From Alphaproteobacteria bacterium (GTDB lineage Bacteria; Pseudomonadota; Alphaproteobacteria; UBA7879): DNA of 64,000 bases. The notes beneath the pieces are model-generated. The model searched no databases. It was not told the origin of the DNA and saw only the letters and a program-made list of their open reading frames with translations. A program made the translations under genes and the position numbers. The DNA lies in the NCBI GenBank assembly GCA_002869105.1, contig PKTP01000003.1, positions 124,001 through 188,000 on the forward strand. Reading direction: 5' to 3'. Below are positions 27,681-37,482 of this stretch, piece by piece (the stretch's first letter is position 1; each line of letters opens with the position of its first letter).

Positions 27681-28026
27681 TGAGATGAACGATAAGCCGA
27701 GTTCTGTCTATGAATATTATATCATAGGATGGTTATTCATCTAGGAAAAACATCACTGCTTTTCTCATGCGACCAACCCAGAAAACAAACTCCAGAAATG
27801 TTATGTGTTTTCTCTATTTGGTCTTGCTCCAAGTGGGGTTTACCTTGCCAAACTTGTTGCCAAGTTTGCGGTGCGCTCTTACCACACCTTTTCACCCTTA
27901 CCCTAAGGCGGTTATTTTCTGTGGCACTTTCCCTGAGGTTGCCCTCGCCAGATGTTACCTGGCACTTTTTTCTGGTGGAGCCCGGACTTTCCTCTGCACA
28001 CGTGCAGCAACCATCTGTCCATCTCA
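27681..28026 (-). ncRNA. rnpB: RNase P RNA
   Basis: The catalytic RNA of RNase P, which matures tRNA 5' ends; about 346 nt, bacterial type A layout. The minus strand begins TGAGATGGACAGATGG and contains the invariant GAGGAAAGTCCGGGCTCC. The core segments GCGAGGGCAACCTCAGGGAAAG and GGTAAGGGTGAAAAGG follow, then GGCAAGGTAAACCCCAC, and it ends ACAGAACTCGGCTTATC plus CATCTCA. The first and last seven bases (TGAGATG/CATCTCA) pair as helix P1 and define both ends. A run of eight T follows P1 directly. Protein-coding frames across this stretch are artefacts. Confidence 0.95.
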
Positions 28027-28031
28027 GGAAA

Positions 28032-28037
28032 ATAATA
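28032..28037 (-). promoter_or_regulatory. Probable -10 box of the rnpB promoter
   Basis: On the minus strand TATTAT ends about 6 bases before the first base of rnpB. A weak TTTTCT lies 17 bases further upstream as a possible -35. Position relative to the RNA 5' end is right for a sigma-70-type promoter. Confidence 0.45.
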
Positions 28038-28131
28038 TCAGATCTACCCATAAAAGAAAACACGATATGGTTCTTGTATGATGCCTAAGAATCATTGATA
28101 ATCTTTTTTAAATCAAACCCTGTGGGCCAAT

Positions 28132-29256
28132 ATGTTTAAAAATTCTCTTTTAATTATTTTTCTGTTAACGCTTGGATTGCCGATAGGGGCTGAAACAGAG
28201 AAAAACCCCCTCCTCCCAAAAAAGCTGAACATTCTTATTTGGGGCGGAACCATAGATCCGACACTGATAAATAAATTTGAGCGTGAAACAGGCATCACCG
28301 TCAATGTTAATCTCTTAGATAGTGATGAGTCTATCGAGGCAAAGCTCCTGACGGGGGAAGCAGGTTTTGATATTATTACCCCGACCTTATCCCCTTTTTA
28401 TCTTAGGCAAATGGAACTTGGTTTGTATCGAAAAATCACGCGTGAAGATGTTCCTAATATCGCTCTGATCAAACCTGAAATTATTAATATGTTTAAAACA
28501 AACAATCTTTCTTTTGAAACCGGCATTCCACTCTCTTGGGGCACCGTTGGGTATGTGTATCATGTTGAAAAAGTAAAACAGGCTTTTGATCAAAAGGCCT
28601 TTCCCGAGGATAGCTGGTCTTTGATTTATGATCTTGAAAACATAAAAAAACTAAGTCCTTGTGGGGTTCATCTTCTTGATGATTCTATTGAAATCTTTTT
28701 TTCAGTTTATTTCTACAAGGGTGCTAACTTAAATATAAGGTCACCTAAAACGATTGATGCGTTAGCCGACTCCTTATTCAATATTATTGATTTTGTGAAG
28801 AAGTTTGATTCGTCAACCGATACAATTGTCAATACCATTGCAGGGGAAAAAGCTTGTGTGATTCAATGTTTTTCTGGTGAAGCGCTTAAGGCCATCCACA
28901 TGCTCAGAAAAAAGGGGCAGGCAAGCCCTTACAGGTATGTTGAGCCCAAAGAAGGTTTCTCGGTTTGGTTGGATATGATGGTTGTTCCCAAAAACGCAAC
29001 AAATCCTGAAAACGCTTTTAAATTTATAAACTTTCTTTTAAGGCCTGAAAATGCAGCAATCAATTATCAATATTCAATGCAACCTCCCACTATCGAAGGC
29101 TTTGAACAGTTTCTAACAAAAGATTTTCAAGAAACTGTACGACCATTTCCTGAAAAGCGCGGCCTCCAAACTTTTGGCTTCAACCGTACTTTGAATTTTA
29201 GACAAACAAAAAAAATATCTAATGCGTGGCTTCGATTAAGATTAGGGATCAAATAG
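28132..29256 (+). CDS. potD: Polyamine (spermidine/putrescine)-binding periplasmic protein
   Basis: A 374-residue class D extracellular solute-binding protein. A signal peptide covers residues ~1-21 (LLIIFLLTLGLPIGA). The mature N-terminus reads LNILIWGGTIDPTLINKFERETG, typical of PotD/PotF, and later GFDIITPTLSPFY, IPLSWGTVGYVYH and VPKNATNPENAFKFINFLL match the ligand-binding lobes. It would capture polyamines for the PotABC importer encoded about 30 kb away (58.4-61.3 kb), not next door as in most genomes. It is divergent from rnpB. Ligand identity (spermidine or putrescine) cannot be read from sequence. The frame is full length and intact. Confidence 0.85.
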   Translation: MFKNSLLIIFLLTLGLPIGAETEKNPLLPKKLNILIWGGTIDPTLINKFERETGITVNVNLLDSDESIEAKLLTGEAGFDIITPTLSPFYLRQMELGLYRKITREDVPNIALIKPEIINMFKTNNLSFETGIPLSWGTVGYVYHVEKVKQAFDQKAFPEDSWSLIYDLENIKKLSPCGVHLLDDSIEIFFSVYFYKGANLNIRSPKTIDALADSLFNIIDFVKKFDSSTDTIVNTIAGEKACVIQCFSGEALKAIHMLRKKGQASPYRYVEPKEGFSVWLDMMVVPKNATNPENAFKFINFLLRPENAAINYQYSMQPPTIEGFEQFLTKDFQETVRPFPEKRGLQTFGFNRTLNFRQTKKISNAWLRLRLGIK

Positions 29257-29263
29257 GAAGTCC

Positions 29264-29887
29264 TTAAATGTTTTTTAATGCGTTAGAAATAGCAATATAA
29301 ATCAACAAAACACCTGATATTTTGTTAAAAACAACGCTATATTTATTAAAAAAAGCGCCCAAATAACGGTTTGTTGGAATAAAAGAAAGAACAGAGTTCC
29401 ACGCAAAATATGAAAAACCCAGCAAAACACCAAATATAAGCTTTTGAATTCCAGGAACTTCTGGTGGAATTTGAGCGGACATTAAACTGATAATATACAA
29501 AATAGCAAACGGGTTGAGAAAGTTTGTCATAAACCCGTTTCGAAAAGCCATTATGCTTTTTAAAGGAGCTGTATCAAAATCCTTCACATCAAAGGATCCT
29601 TTAGCTCTTAGGCTCTGAATTCCCAAATATAATAAAAATAAACTACCACCATATTGAATCACATAGATCAGCCAAGGGAATTTTTCGAACATAAAGCTCA
29701 TTCCAAAAAGCGTGTATTGTGTAATCAAAAAAACGCTCAACCCCAACCCTAGGGCAACAAAATAGGCTTTTTGACGTCCATTAGAGATAGCTGTTTTAAG
29801 AAGCACAATGGCATCAGGGCCTGGGCTGATCGCCCCCATCATGAAGATAGAATATGTCAATAACATGGGTTCTAAGTAAGATGTCAT
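29264..29887 (-). CDS. LysE/RhtB-family amino acid exporter
   Basis: A 207-residue inner-membrane protein with about six helices. The family opening is MMGAISPGPDAIVLLKTAISNGR, followed by GLGLSVFLITQYTLF and FRNGFMTNFLNPFAILYI. These proteins export amino acids or homoserine lactones; the substrate is unknown here. It is the last gene of the long gat-pdh-lip run and overlaps the upstream START-domain gene by 4 bases (ATGA at 29887). It is convergent with the polyamine-binding protein gene, with only 7 bases between the stops. Confidence 0.85.
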   Translation of the reverse strand: MTSYLEPMLLTYSIFMMGAISPGPDAIVLLKTAISNGRQKAYFVALGLGLSVFLITQYTLFGMSFMFEKFPWLIYVIQYGGSLFLLYLGIQSLRAKGSFDVKDFDTAPLKSIMAFRNGFMTNFLNPFAILYIISLMSAQIPPEVPGIQKLIFGVLLGFSYFAWNSVLSFIPTNRYLGAFFNKYSVVFNKISGVLLIYIAISNALKNI

Positions 29888-30336
29888 ATTTGAAGTCCTT
29901 GTTTGTGCACGTGAGCAAGCCTTTGATCGAAAGCTGTAAAAATTTGATCGGCGCTTTGTTGTAAAATTTTTTGAATCATTCCTTGAAAAAAGGAGGACTG
30001 AAGAGAAAATATCATATCATAATTAATTTGTGTTTGTTGTTCAGACAGTTCTCTAAAAGTCCATGTTGACTCAAGATGCTTCAAGGGCTTTTCTTGGCAA
30101 AAAACATGAATTCTTGAAAAAGGGTCGCATTCAACTGTTGATCGATACGTGTCAGATAAAGGGCCAAGTCCTACTTTTAGATCGGCTTTAAAATGATCGT
30201 CGTTGATTCGTTCAACAATGGTGCTTTTTTGGCACCAAGGGATAAAGTCTTGATAGTGCTCTACATCAACAACGACTTTGTATACAGTTTCAATGGGGAA
30301 AGGTGAAATATGGCTTTTGTGAATCGATAGAGCCAT
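29884..30336 (-). CDS. COQ10/RatA-type START-domain protein
   Basis: A 150-residue polyketide-cyclase/START-like protein. Family segments are FPIETVYKVVVDVEHYQDFIPW, LKVGLGPLSDTYRSTV, and LESTWTFRELSEQQTQINYDM, then a closing amphipathic helix. Mitochondrial COQ10 and its alphaproteobacterial homologues bind ubiquinone and support respiration; the RatA name in gammaproteobacteria refers to a ribosome-associated activity. Placement right after lipA and lpd is the usual alphaproteobacterial neighbourhood, which favours the ubiquinone-binding reading. It starts 2 bases after the lipA stop. Confidence 0.85.
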   Translation of the reverse strand: MALSIHKSHISPFPIETVYKVVVDVEHYQDFIPWCQKSTIVERINDDHFKADLKVGLGPLSDTYRSTVECDPFSRIHVFCQEKPLKHLESTWTFRELSEQQTQINYDMIFSLQSSFFQGMIQKILQQSADQIFTAFDQRLAHVHKQGLQI

Positions 30337-30338
30337 CG

Positions 30339-31250
30339 CTACCCAGCTACTTTTTTAAGAGTCTTAAGTCGGGCAGCTTGTAGTTTTTTAAAATCATCTC
30401 CCGCATGGTAAGAAGAACGGGTAAGCGGACTCGCCGAAACCATTAAGAACCCTTTACCATATGCCATCTTCTGATAATCAGAAAACTCTTCAGGAGGAAT
30501 GAAGCGGGCAACAGGATGATGTTTGGGCGTTGGTTGTAAATATTGACCTATGGTCATGAAGTCTACATCGGCTGCTCGCAGATCATCCATCACTTGATAC
30601 AGCTCTTCTTTTGACTCACCCAAACCAGCCATGAGGCCACTCTTCGTAAAAATATCTGGCGCTATTTCTTTGGCTTTTTTTAAAATGCTGAGTGAATGAA
30701 AGTAGCGGGCTCCTGGACGAACAGAGGTATATAACCGCGGGACTGTTTCTAGATTGTGATTAAAAACATCTGGACGGGCCGCAATAACTTTTTCAACAGC
30801 GCCCTCTTTTCTGAGAAAATCAGGGGTAAGAACTTCAATGGTTGTTTTGGGGTGCGCCATACGGATGGCGCTGATCACACGGGCAAAATGATGCGCGCCA
30901 CCATCTTCAAGATCATCGCGGTCTACTGAAGTGATCACAACGTGTTCCAACGCTAGTTTGGCAACTGCCTCTGCAATATGATCTGGCTCATGAGGGTCTA
31001 ATTGATCAGGACGGCCTGTTGCAATGTTGCAAAAAGCACAGGCGCGCGTACAAATACTTCCTAAAATCATAACAGTAGCGTGCTTTTTGGACCAGCATTC
31101 TCCAATATTAGGGCAAGCAGCCTCTTCACAAACCGTGTTAAGCTTTAAGCGGCGCATCAGGTTGCGTGTTTCGTGATACGTTTCAGAAACTGGCGCTTTG
31201 ACTCGTAGCCAATCTGGTTTTGAGCGGTTATTTTTCAGCATTTCTGACAT
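30339..31250 (-). CDS. lipA: Lipoyl synthase
   Basis: A 303-residue radical SAM enzyme that inserts two sulfur atoms into protein-bound octanoyl groups to make lipoyl cofactors for PDH and related complexes. The auxiliary-cluster motif [12 protein letters not shown] and the radical SAM motif CTRACAFC are both complete. [32 protein letters not shown] and the C-terminal [11 protein letters not shown]er-containing tail are also present. It follows lpd by 45 bases and clearly serves the adjacent PDH complex. The auxiliary cluster is the sacrificed sulfur source in known LipA enzymes. Confidence 0.97.
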   Translation of the reverse strand: MSEMLKNNRSKPDWLRVKAPVSETYHETRNLMRRLKLNTVCEEAACPNIGECWSKKHATVMILGSICTRACAFCNIATGRPDQLDPHEPDHIAEAVAKLALEHVVITSVDRDDLEDGGAHHFARVISAIRMAHPKTTIEVLTPDFLRKEGAVEKVIAARPDVFNHNLETVPRLYTSVRPGARYFHSLSILKKAKEIAPDIFTKSGLMAGLGESKEELYQVMDDLRAADVDFMTIGQYLQPTPKHHPVARFIPPEEFSDYQKMAYGKGFLMVSASPLTRSSYHAGDDFKKLQAARLKTLKKVAG

Positions 31251-31295
31251 TAAATTTAGCCTAACTTATTTTCTTTTAAGAAGAAAGAGAGCTGA

Positions 31296-32690
31296 TTAAA
31301 AGTGAATCACGCGATCAAATGCATCTAGCGTTGCTTCATGAATCATTTCAGACAAAGTCGGATGCGGAAAGATGGTTTCCATGAGATCTTGTTCTGTTGT
31401 TTCAAGTTTTTTAGCAATCACAAGGCTATGAATCAGCTCAGTTACATCTGTGCCAATCAGATGCGCCCCAAGAAGTTCTCCGGTTTTTTCTTCGAATAAA
31501 ATCTTAACCAGTCCCTCAGGCTTTCTCATAGCAATCGCTTTCCCATTACCTTGGAAAGGAAATCTCCCAACCTTAACCTTTAAACCTTGATCCTTAGCCT
31601 GCGCTTCAGTCAAGCCAATACTTGCTACTTGAGGATTGGAATACGTACAACCTGGAATGTTCTCAGGCTTCACGGCATGAACAGGTTTACCGCAGATTTT
31701 TTCAACAGCTAAGATTCCTTCATGACTCGCTTTATGAGCAAGCCACGGCGGGGAAATGACATCACCAATTGCATAAATGGTTGGTTCAGCTGTTTGGCAA
31801 AATTCATTGGTTTTGATTTGGCCATTTTTTTCGAGCTGAATTTTAGTATTTTCTATGCCTAATTCTTCAGTATTCGGAACAACCCCAATCGCAACAATAA
31901 CCTGATCAAATGATGCTGAACGCGTGCCTTTGGGCTCTTTAATGGATGCCTCAATGCTGCTTTTTCCAACTTCAGCCTTTTCAATAGTCGTTTCTGTTAG
32001 GATTTTAATTCCTTTTTTTTCAAAAGCTTTTTGTGCCAAAGTTGAAATTTCTTGATCTTCTGCAGGCAAGATATGCTTTTGCATTTCTACAACAGTGACT
32101 TCAGAACCCATTGCGTTATAGAAGCTAGCAAACTCGATTCCAATCGCACCAGAACCAATGATCAGCAACTTTTTGGGCAATTTTTCTTGAATCATCGCCT
32201 CTTTAGATGACAGAACTTTTGTTTGATCAAAGGGTAAAGTTGCTAATTCCCTGGGGCGCGCCCCCGTTGCGATCAGTGTATGCGCACTAGAGATTTTCTC
32301 AGTCTTGTCTTGACCGTTCTTAATTTCAAGTGTCGTGCTATTAACAAAACGCGCGTGTCCCTCAAGGACAGTAACTTTGTTTTTTTTCAGCAAATGCTGA
32401 ATTCCTGAAGATAACTGTTCAGCAACTGCACGAGACCGTTTGACTACTTTTTTTAAGTCAAAATCAGCTCCCTTGACGCTTAAGCCAAATTCATCGGCGC
32501 GTTGAATATCGGTATACATTTCAGCTGTTTTCAAAAGCGCTTTTGTTGGAATACATCCCCAGTTTAAACAAACACCACCCAGATGTTTTTTTTCAATGAT
32601 ACACACTTTTTTACCCAGCTGAGCTGCACGGATAGCAGCAACATATCCGCCGGGTCCCGCACCAATGATCGCAATATCATATTTTGTCAT
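31296..32690 (-). CDS. lpd: Dihydrolipoyl dehydrogenase (E3)
   Basis: A 464-residue flavoprotein disulfide reductase. An N-terminal FAD site (IIGAGPGGYVAAIRAAQLG) is followed by the redox-active pair in GGVCLNWGCIPTKALL. The NAD site is IIGSGAIGIEFASFY, and ATPTIYAIGDVISPP-like FAD contacts and the C-terminal HPTLSEMIHEA catalytic His-Glu follow. It reoxidises dihydrolipoamide of E2 with NAD+. It sits 9 bases downstream of pdhC. It has no N-terminal lipoyl domain, unlike some alphaproteobacterial E3 proteins. Intact and full length. Confidence 0.97.
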   Translation of the reverse strand: MTKYDIAIIGAGPGGYVAAIRAAQLGKKVCIIEKKHLGGVCLNWGCIPTKALLKTAEMYTDIQRADEFGLSVKGADFDLKKVVKRSRAVAEQLSSGIQHLLKKNKVTVLEGHARFVNSTTLEIKNGQDKTEKISSAHTLIATGARPRELATLPFDQTKVLSSKEAMIQEKLPKKLLIIGSGAIGIEFASFYNAMGSEVTVVEMQKHILPAEDQEISTLAQKAFEKKGIKILTETTIEKAEVGKSSIEASIKEPKGTRSASFDQVIVAIGVVPNTEELGIENTKIQLEKNGQIKTNEFCQTAEPTIYAIGDVISPPWLAHKASHEGILAVEKICGKPVHAVKPENIPGCTYSNPQVASIGLTEAQAKDQGLKVKVGRFPFQGNGKAIAMRKPEGLVKILFEEKTGELLGAHLIGTDVTELIHSLVIAKKLETTEQDLMETIFPHPTLSEMIHEATLDAFDRVIHF

Positions 32691-32699
32691 ATTTACCTC

Positions 32700-33962
32700 T
32701 TAAGCCAACATCAAGACGGGGTTTTCAAGATACTTCTTGATAGCGCCCAAGAGCAAAGCTCCCACTTTTCCATCAATGACACGATGGTCAACCGACAGAG
32801 TGCAGTTCATCACCGTGGCACTTTTGAGAGTTCCATCTTGAACAACCGGTTTTTGAATGCCGGCGCCAACCGCTAGAATACATCCTTGTGGTGGATTAAC
32901 GATGGCCTGGAATTGATCAATGCCATACATCCCCAGGTTAGATAAACTAAAGCTACCTCCCTGAAATTCCTCTGGTTTCAACTTGCCATTTTTGGCTTTT
33001 TGAACCAGATCTTTCACTTCACCAGAGATTGCACGTAGAGATTTCAAATTAGCTGCCCGTACAATGGGGGTGATCAGCCCCTCTTCTAATGCCACAGCAA
33101 CAGAAATATCAGCGTTTTGATACAGGCGTATTGACTCTCCCATCCAAGAAGCATTTGCTTCAGCTACCTCAATAAGTGCTTGCGCACAGGCTTTGAGAAC
33201 AAAGTCATTAACTGTAATTTTCTCTGGATCAATGGCCTGATTTAACTCTTTTCTAGCACTGAGAAGTTTATCAATTTGAACATCAACAGATAAATAAAAG
33301 TGGGGTACGGTTTGTTTTGATTCTGTCAATCTTTTAGCAATGACTTTGCGCATTGAACCAATAGGTGCATCTTTATATCCAGATTTACCATACGTGTTAG
33401 GAGTATGCTGGTTTGCAGGAGCGGTTTGATCAGCGCCTAAAACATCCGCCTTAATGATTCGCCCGCGGGGGCCTGTTCCAGAAACATTGGAAAGATCAAT
33501 ATTTTGTTGGGAGGCAATTCTTTTTGCCAAAGGAGAGGCAATAATACGATCATTTGATGACGATGAAGACTTATTCTGGGGTTGTTTTGTGGCTTTGCCA
33601 CCATCATCGGAGCTAGATTCAGATCTTTGGGGCTCTGACTCTTCTTCTGCCTGGCTTTTTTGCTGAGCTGGTTCAGTTGAAGAGCTAGGGGAATAGGAGG
33701 CAAGATCATCAACTGACTCTCCCTCCTCTGTTAAAACAGCAATCACTGAATTAACTTTAACGTTTTCAGTGCCTTCTGCTACTAAGATTTTACCCAAGAT
33801 ACCTTCATCAACCGCTTCAACTTCCATGGTTGCTTTATCAGTCTCAATTTCAGCCAACATATCGCCAGGAGCAACTGAATCCCCTTCTTTTTTATGCCAT
33901 TTGAGCAAGTTACCTTCCGTCATGGTTGGTGAAAGAGCTGGCATTAAAATTTCGATAGTCAT
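32700..33962 (-). CDS. pdhC: Pyruvate dehydrogenase E2 (dihydrolipoyl acetyltransferase)
   Basis: A 420-residue E2. One lipoyl domain lies at residues 1-80, with the lipoylated Lys in [13 protein letters not shown] Ser/Glu/Gln-rich flexible linker follows (~90-140). The peripheral subunit-binding domain has [16 protein letters not shown] and GTGPRGRI. The catalytic CAT domain holds FLYSVDVQ-like strands and ends with the active-site SVDHRVIDG. It forms the core of the PDH complex, carrying acetyl groups to CoA. The linker is biased to S, E and Q, which produces overlapping spurious frames. It is 12 bases downstream of pdhB. Confidence 0.96.
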   Translation of the reverse strand: MTIEILMPALSPTMTEGNLLKWHKKEGDSVAPGDMLAEIETDKATMEVEAVDEGILGKILVAEGTENVKVNSVIAVLTEEGESVDDLASYSPSSSTEPAQQKSQAEEESEPQRSESSSDDGGKATKQPQNKSSSSSNDRIIASPLAKRIASQQNIDLSNVSGTGPRGRIIKADVLGADQTAPANQHTPNTYGKSGYKDAPIGSMRKVIAKRLTESKQTVPHFYLSVDVQIDKLLSARKELNQAIDPEKITVNDFVLKACAQALIEVAEANASWMGESIRLYQNADISVAVALEEGLITPIVRAANLKSLRAISGEVKDLVQKAKNGKLKPEEFQGGSFSLSNLGMYGIDQFQAIVNPPQGCILAVGAGIQKPVVQDGTLKSATVMNCTLSVDHRVIDGKVGALLLGAIKKYLENPVLMLA

Positions 33963-33974
33963 GATGAAGGCCTC

Positions 33975-34961
33975 CTATTTTTGCCGATAAGTCACTTTTT
34001 CGACAGCTTTAATAATATCATCAACCTGGGGCAAAGCTGCTTGTTCCAAGTTGTGTGCATATGGAAGGGGAACAGCTGCCGCCGCAACACGTTCAACATG
34101 TGCATCCATATCATCGAATCCCAATTCCATAATTAAGTATGAAATTTCAGATCCGATGCCCGCATAGGCCCATCCCTCTTCAACGTTAACCAAACGATTG
34201 GTTTTCTTGAAGGACTGAAGAATAGTGTGAGTATCAAGGGGAGCAAGCGTGCGCAGGTCAACCACCTCAACACTAATATTTTTTTCTTTCAACTTTTCAG
34301 CGGCGTCAAGGGCAAGTCCAACCATCCGGGAAAAGGCGGTGATTGTTACATCGGTCCCTTCACGGACAACCTCTGCTTTGCCAAGTGGTACGATAAAATC
34401 TGGATCATCCGGAACATCAAATTCAAAGCCATAGATCAACTCATTTTCAAGGAAAATCACCGGGTTTGGATCTCGTATTGCTGCTTTTAAGAGACCTTTA
34501 GAGCTGGCTCCATCGTAGGGGCTAACAACCTTTAATCCCGGGCAATGTGCATACCAGCTCGCGAAACACTGAGAATGCTGCGCGCCGACTCTGGAAGCTG
34601 CACCATTAGGGCCCCTGAATACAATCGGGCAGCCCATTTGCCCGCCAGACATATAGAGCGTTTTAGCAGCTGAGTTAATGATTTGATCAATGGCTTGCAT
34701 GCCAAAGTTAAAGGTCATGAATTCAACAATTGGTTTCAGGCCCATAAAAGCCGCACCAACTCCAAGTCCGGCAAATCCATGCTCTGTAATGGGTGTATCA
34801 ATAACGCGTTTAGGCCCAAATTCTTGTAGAAGACCCCGGGTCACCTTGTAGGCGCCTTGATATTCAGCAACTTCTTCACCCATAACAAAAACATCTTTGT
34901 CACGGCGCATTTCTTCGGCCATGGCGTCTCGTAAAGCGTCACGAATTGCAATCATCGTCAT
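33975..34961 (-). CDS. pdhB: Pyruvate dehydrogenase E1 component, beta subunit
   Basis: A 328-residue transketolase-type beta subunit. [57 protein letters not shown] and [16 protein letters not shown] are the expected TPP and interface segments. With PdhA it decarboxylates pyruvate and acetylates the E2 lipoyl group. It overlaps pdhA by 4 bases (ATGA at 34961). The short form lacks the lipoyl domain that rhizobial PdhB carries at its N-terminus. Confidence 0.96.
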   Translation of the reverse strand: MTMIAIRDALRDAMAEEMRRDKDVFVMGEEVAEYQGAYKVTRGLLQEFGPKRVIDTPITEHGFAGLGVGAAFMGLKPIVEFMTFNFGMQAIDQIINSAAKTLYMSGGQMGCPIVFRGPNGAASRVGAQHSQCFASWYAHCPGLKVVSPYDGASSKGLLKAAIRDPNPVIFLENELIYGFEFDVPDDPDFIVPLGKAEVVREGTDVTITAFSRMVGLALDAAEKLKEKNISVEVVDLRTLAPLDTHTILQSFKKTNRLVNVEEGWAYAGIGSEISYLIMELGFDDMDAHVERVAAAAVPLPYAHNLEQAALPQVDDIIKAVEKVTYRQK

Positions 34962-35959
34962 TGTGCACCCTTATCGTTTTCAATCAAAACATCCGTCCAA
35001 AGTTCAGAAAGATCCGGCTCTGGGGACTCTTCAGCAAACTCAATGGTTTCTAGCATTTCTTTTTTGACATGGTCGTCAATTTCTTTGAAATCATCTTCAG
35101 AGGCTAGTTTTTGGTCAAAAGCATATTTTTTCAAATTAATGATGGGATCATTGGTATCTTTAAAACCGCTTACTTCTTCTTTGGTTCGGTATAAGGCTGG
35201 ATCAGACATCGAGTGACCTCGATAGCGATAGGTGTCCACCTCAAGAATAAACGGGCGCTTTTTCTCGCGCACGTATGTCAGCGCTTTTTCACCAGCGATT
35301 AAAACGTCGCGGATATCCATACCATTGACTTGAGCCCCTTCAATGCCAAACCCTGCACCTCGTTTCCACAAACCATCTCCAGATGCGTGACGGTGAAGAG
35401 CCGTTCCCATGGAGTATTGATTGTTTTCAATCACATAGAGAACAGGAAGGTCCCAAAGGGATGCCATGTTATAGGACTCATATACTTGTCCTTGATCGGA
35501 TGCCCCATCTCCAAAGTAGGTCAGACAAACGCCCCCATCCTCTTTATATTGATGAGCAAGCGCCATCCCTGTGCCAATTGAAACCTGTGCACCGACAATG
35601 CCATGTCCTCCAAAAAAGTTTTTTTCGCGGCTAAACATGTGCATAGAGCCACCTTTTCCGGCCGAATACCCCTCTTTTCTTCCTGTCAGCTCAGCCATCA
35701 CTCTTCTTGGATCCATGCCACAGGCCAGCATATGTCCATGATCGCGATAAGCCGTGATAACGGTGTCTTGGGGGTTTTGGAGCGAGGTTAAAGCAACAAC
35801 GATGGCTTCTTGTCCAATGTATAAATGGCAAAAGCCACCGATAAGTCCACGGCCATAAAGCTGCCCAGAGCGCTCTTCAAAACGACGAATGAGCAGCATA
35901 TCGTGGTAGAATTTTTTGATTTGTTCGGCGTTAAGCTGAGATTTTTGACTTTTACTCAT
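34958..35959 (-). CDS. pdhA: Pyruvate dehydrogenase E1 component, alpha subunit
   Basis: A 333-residue thiamine-diphosphate-binding subunit. The TPP motif runs from [13 protein letters not shown] to NNQYSMGT. The [13 protein letters not shown] start region, [18 protein letters not shown] and the phosphorylation-loop-like [12 protein letters not shown] are also present. It is the alphaproteobacterial/mitochondrial-type E1 alpha. The start overlaps the gatB stop by one base (TAATG), so the PDH genes are translationally linked to the amidotransferase genes upstream, an uncommon but compact arrangement. Intact. Confidence 0.97.
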   Translation of the reverse strand: MSKSQKSQLNAEQIKKFYHDMLLIRRFEERSGQLYGRGLIGGFCHLYIGQEAIVVALTSLQNPQDTVITAYRDHGHMLACGMDPRRVMAELTGRKEGYSAGKGGSMHMFSREKNFFGGHGIVGAQVSIGTGMALAHQYKEDGGVCLTYFGDGASDQGQVYESYNMASLWDLPVLYVIENNQYSMGTALHRHASGDGLWKRGAGFGIEGAQVNGMDIRDVLIAGEKALTYVREKKRPFILEVDTYRYRGHSMSDPALYRTKEEVSGFKDTNDPIINLKKYAFDQKLASEDDFKEIDDHVKKEMLETIEFAEESPEPDLSELWTDVLIENDKGAQ

Positions 35960-37482
35960 TACTTACCTCCCCTCATTGAACTCAATTTTTTTACCATAAT
36001 TTGATTCAGGGCCCCAGGATTAATTTTTCCTTTGGTGGCTTTCATGACTTGGCCAATAAGAAATCCAATGATTTTATCTTTGCCCCCGAGGTAATCTTGA
36101 ACCATTTGTGGATTCGCCTCAATAACCTTTTCAACCTCATTTTCAATCATCGAAACATCAGTAACTTGCTTCAGACCCTTCTCCTCAACAATAACCTTGG
36201 GAGATTTATTTGTTTTCCATATTTCTTGGAAAACGTCTTTAGCAATTTTTCCAGAAATGGTGTCATCTGAGATCAAGTTAACCAACGCTGAGAGGTGTTC
36301 AATCTCAAAAGGAATGTCAGTTATTTTCAAAGATTCCTTTTTCAGTTGGCTGAAAAGATCACCTAAGAACCAATTAGCCAATAATTTCGATTGAAGCGTA
36401 TCATGTTGGCCCTCTTTCCAGGAGCTTAATGCTTGAACCGCGCGTTCATAAATATCAGGGGTTTCTATTTCAGAAACCATTACCTCTGCATCATAAGCAG
36501 AAAGACCATACTCTTTAATAAACCTTGATCGCTTAGGATCCGGGAGTTCTGGCATTGATTGGCGGATGGTATCAATGTAATCATTTTCAAGTTGAATCGG
36601 CAACAAATCAGGATCTGGATGATAGCGATAATCTTGGGCATCCTCTTTCGAACGCATAGGCCGAGTTTCACCTTTTTGAGGGTCATATAACCGCGTTTCC
36701 TGAGTAATTTCTGCGCCAGATTCAAGGGCGGCTATTTGACGATTAATTTCAAAGTGGATGGCTTGACCAATGAATTTAATGGAATTGGCGTTTTTGATTT
36801 CCACACGGCGCCCCAGCGGCTCACCAGGTCGACGAACAGAGACGTTTACATCAGCACGCAAGCTGCCCTCATCCATGTTGCCATCACTGGTTCCAAGATA
36901 ACGCAGAATCAGGCGTATTTTTTTCATAAACGCCATAACCTCATCAGCACTTCTCAGGTCTGGTTTGGTCACAATCTCCATCAAGGCTGTTCCGGCACGA
37001 TTAAGGTCAATAAAGCTAGAATCAGGACTTAAATCGTGAATGCTCTTTCCAGCGTCTTGTTCAAGATGAATGCGCTCAATACCAACACGAATTGAATTTT
37101 CGTTGCCTGCAACTGGAATATCAAGGTGTCCTTCACCAACGATTGGATGGTACAGCTGCGTAATTTGATAGCCATTTGGCAAGTCAGGATAGAAATAATT
37201 CTTTCGATCAAACCTTGAAAAAAGGTTGATTTGGGCATTGAGGCCAAGCCCTGTTTTAATTGCTTGGTGAACACAGTACGAGTTCAAAAGGGGAAGCATT
37301 CCCGGAAAGCCCGCATCAATTGGGGTTACATGTGTATTTGGCTCTGCTGCAAAAGAGGTTTCGGCTCGAGAAAAAAGTTTGGTCTCAGACATGATTTGAG
37401 CATGAATCTCAAGCCCAATCACTACTTCCCAAGCGCCCGTGTCAGTTTTAATCAAAGAGCGTAAAGAATCTATCTGTGCCAT
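35959..37482 (-). CDS. gatB: Asp-tRNA(Asn)/Glu-tRNA(Gln) amidotransferase subunit B
   Basis: A 507-residue GatB. The cradle domain has VVIGLEIHAQIMSETKLFSR, FPGMLPLLN, RKNYFYPDLPNGYQI, IHLEQDAGKSIHD and DLNRAGTALMEIVT. The C-terminal YqeY-like tail (IIGFLIGQVMKATKGKINPG) contacts tRNA. The subunit binds mischarged Glu-tRNA(Gln) or Asp-tRNA(Asn) and activates it for amidation with ammonia from GatA. It overlaps gatA by one base (TAATG at 37482). The order gatC-gatA-gatB is common in alphaproteobacteria. Confidence 0.97.
   Translation of the reverse strand: MAQIDSLRSLIKTDTGAWEVVIGLEIHAQIMSETKLFSRAETSFAAEPNTHVTPIDAGFPGMLPLLNSYCVHQAIKTGLGLNAQINLFSRFDRKNYFYPDLPNGYQITQLYHPIVGEGHLDIPVAGNENSIRVGIERIHLEQDAGKSIHDLSPDSSFIDLNRAGTALMEIVTKPDLRSADEVMAFMKKIRLILRYLGTSDGNMDEGSLRADVNVSVRRPGEPLGRRVEIKNANSIKFIGQAIHFEINRQIAALESGAEITQETRLYDPQKGETRPMRSKEDAQDYRYHPDPDLLPIQLENDYIDTIRQSMPELPDPKRSRFIKEYGLSAYDAEVMVSEIETPDIYERAVQALSSWKEGQHDTLQSKLLANWFLGDLFSQLKKESLKITDIPFEIEHLSALVNLISDDTISGKIAKDVFQEIWKTNKSPKVIVEEKGLKQVTDVSMIENEVEKVIEANPQMVQDYLGGKDKIIGFLIGQVMKATKGKINPGALNQIMVKKLSSMRGGK

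Noticed and set aside
27729..28088. Overlapping protein frames on both strands
   Set aside because: They lie across the RNase P RNA, whose conserved core and P1 ends explain the sequence.
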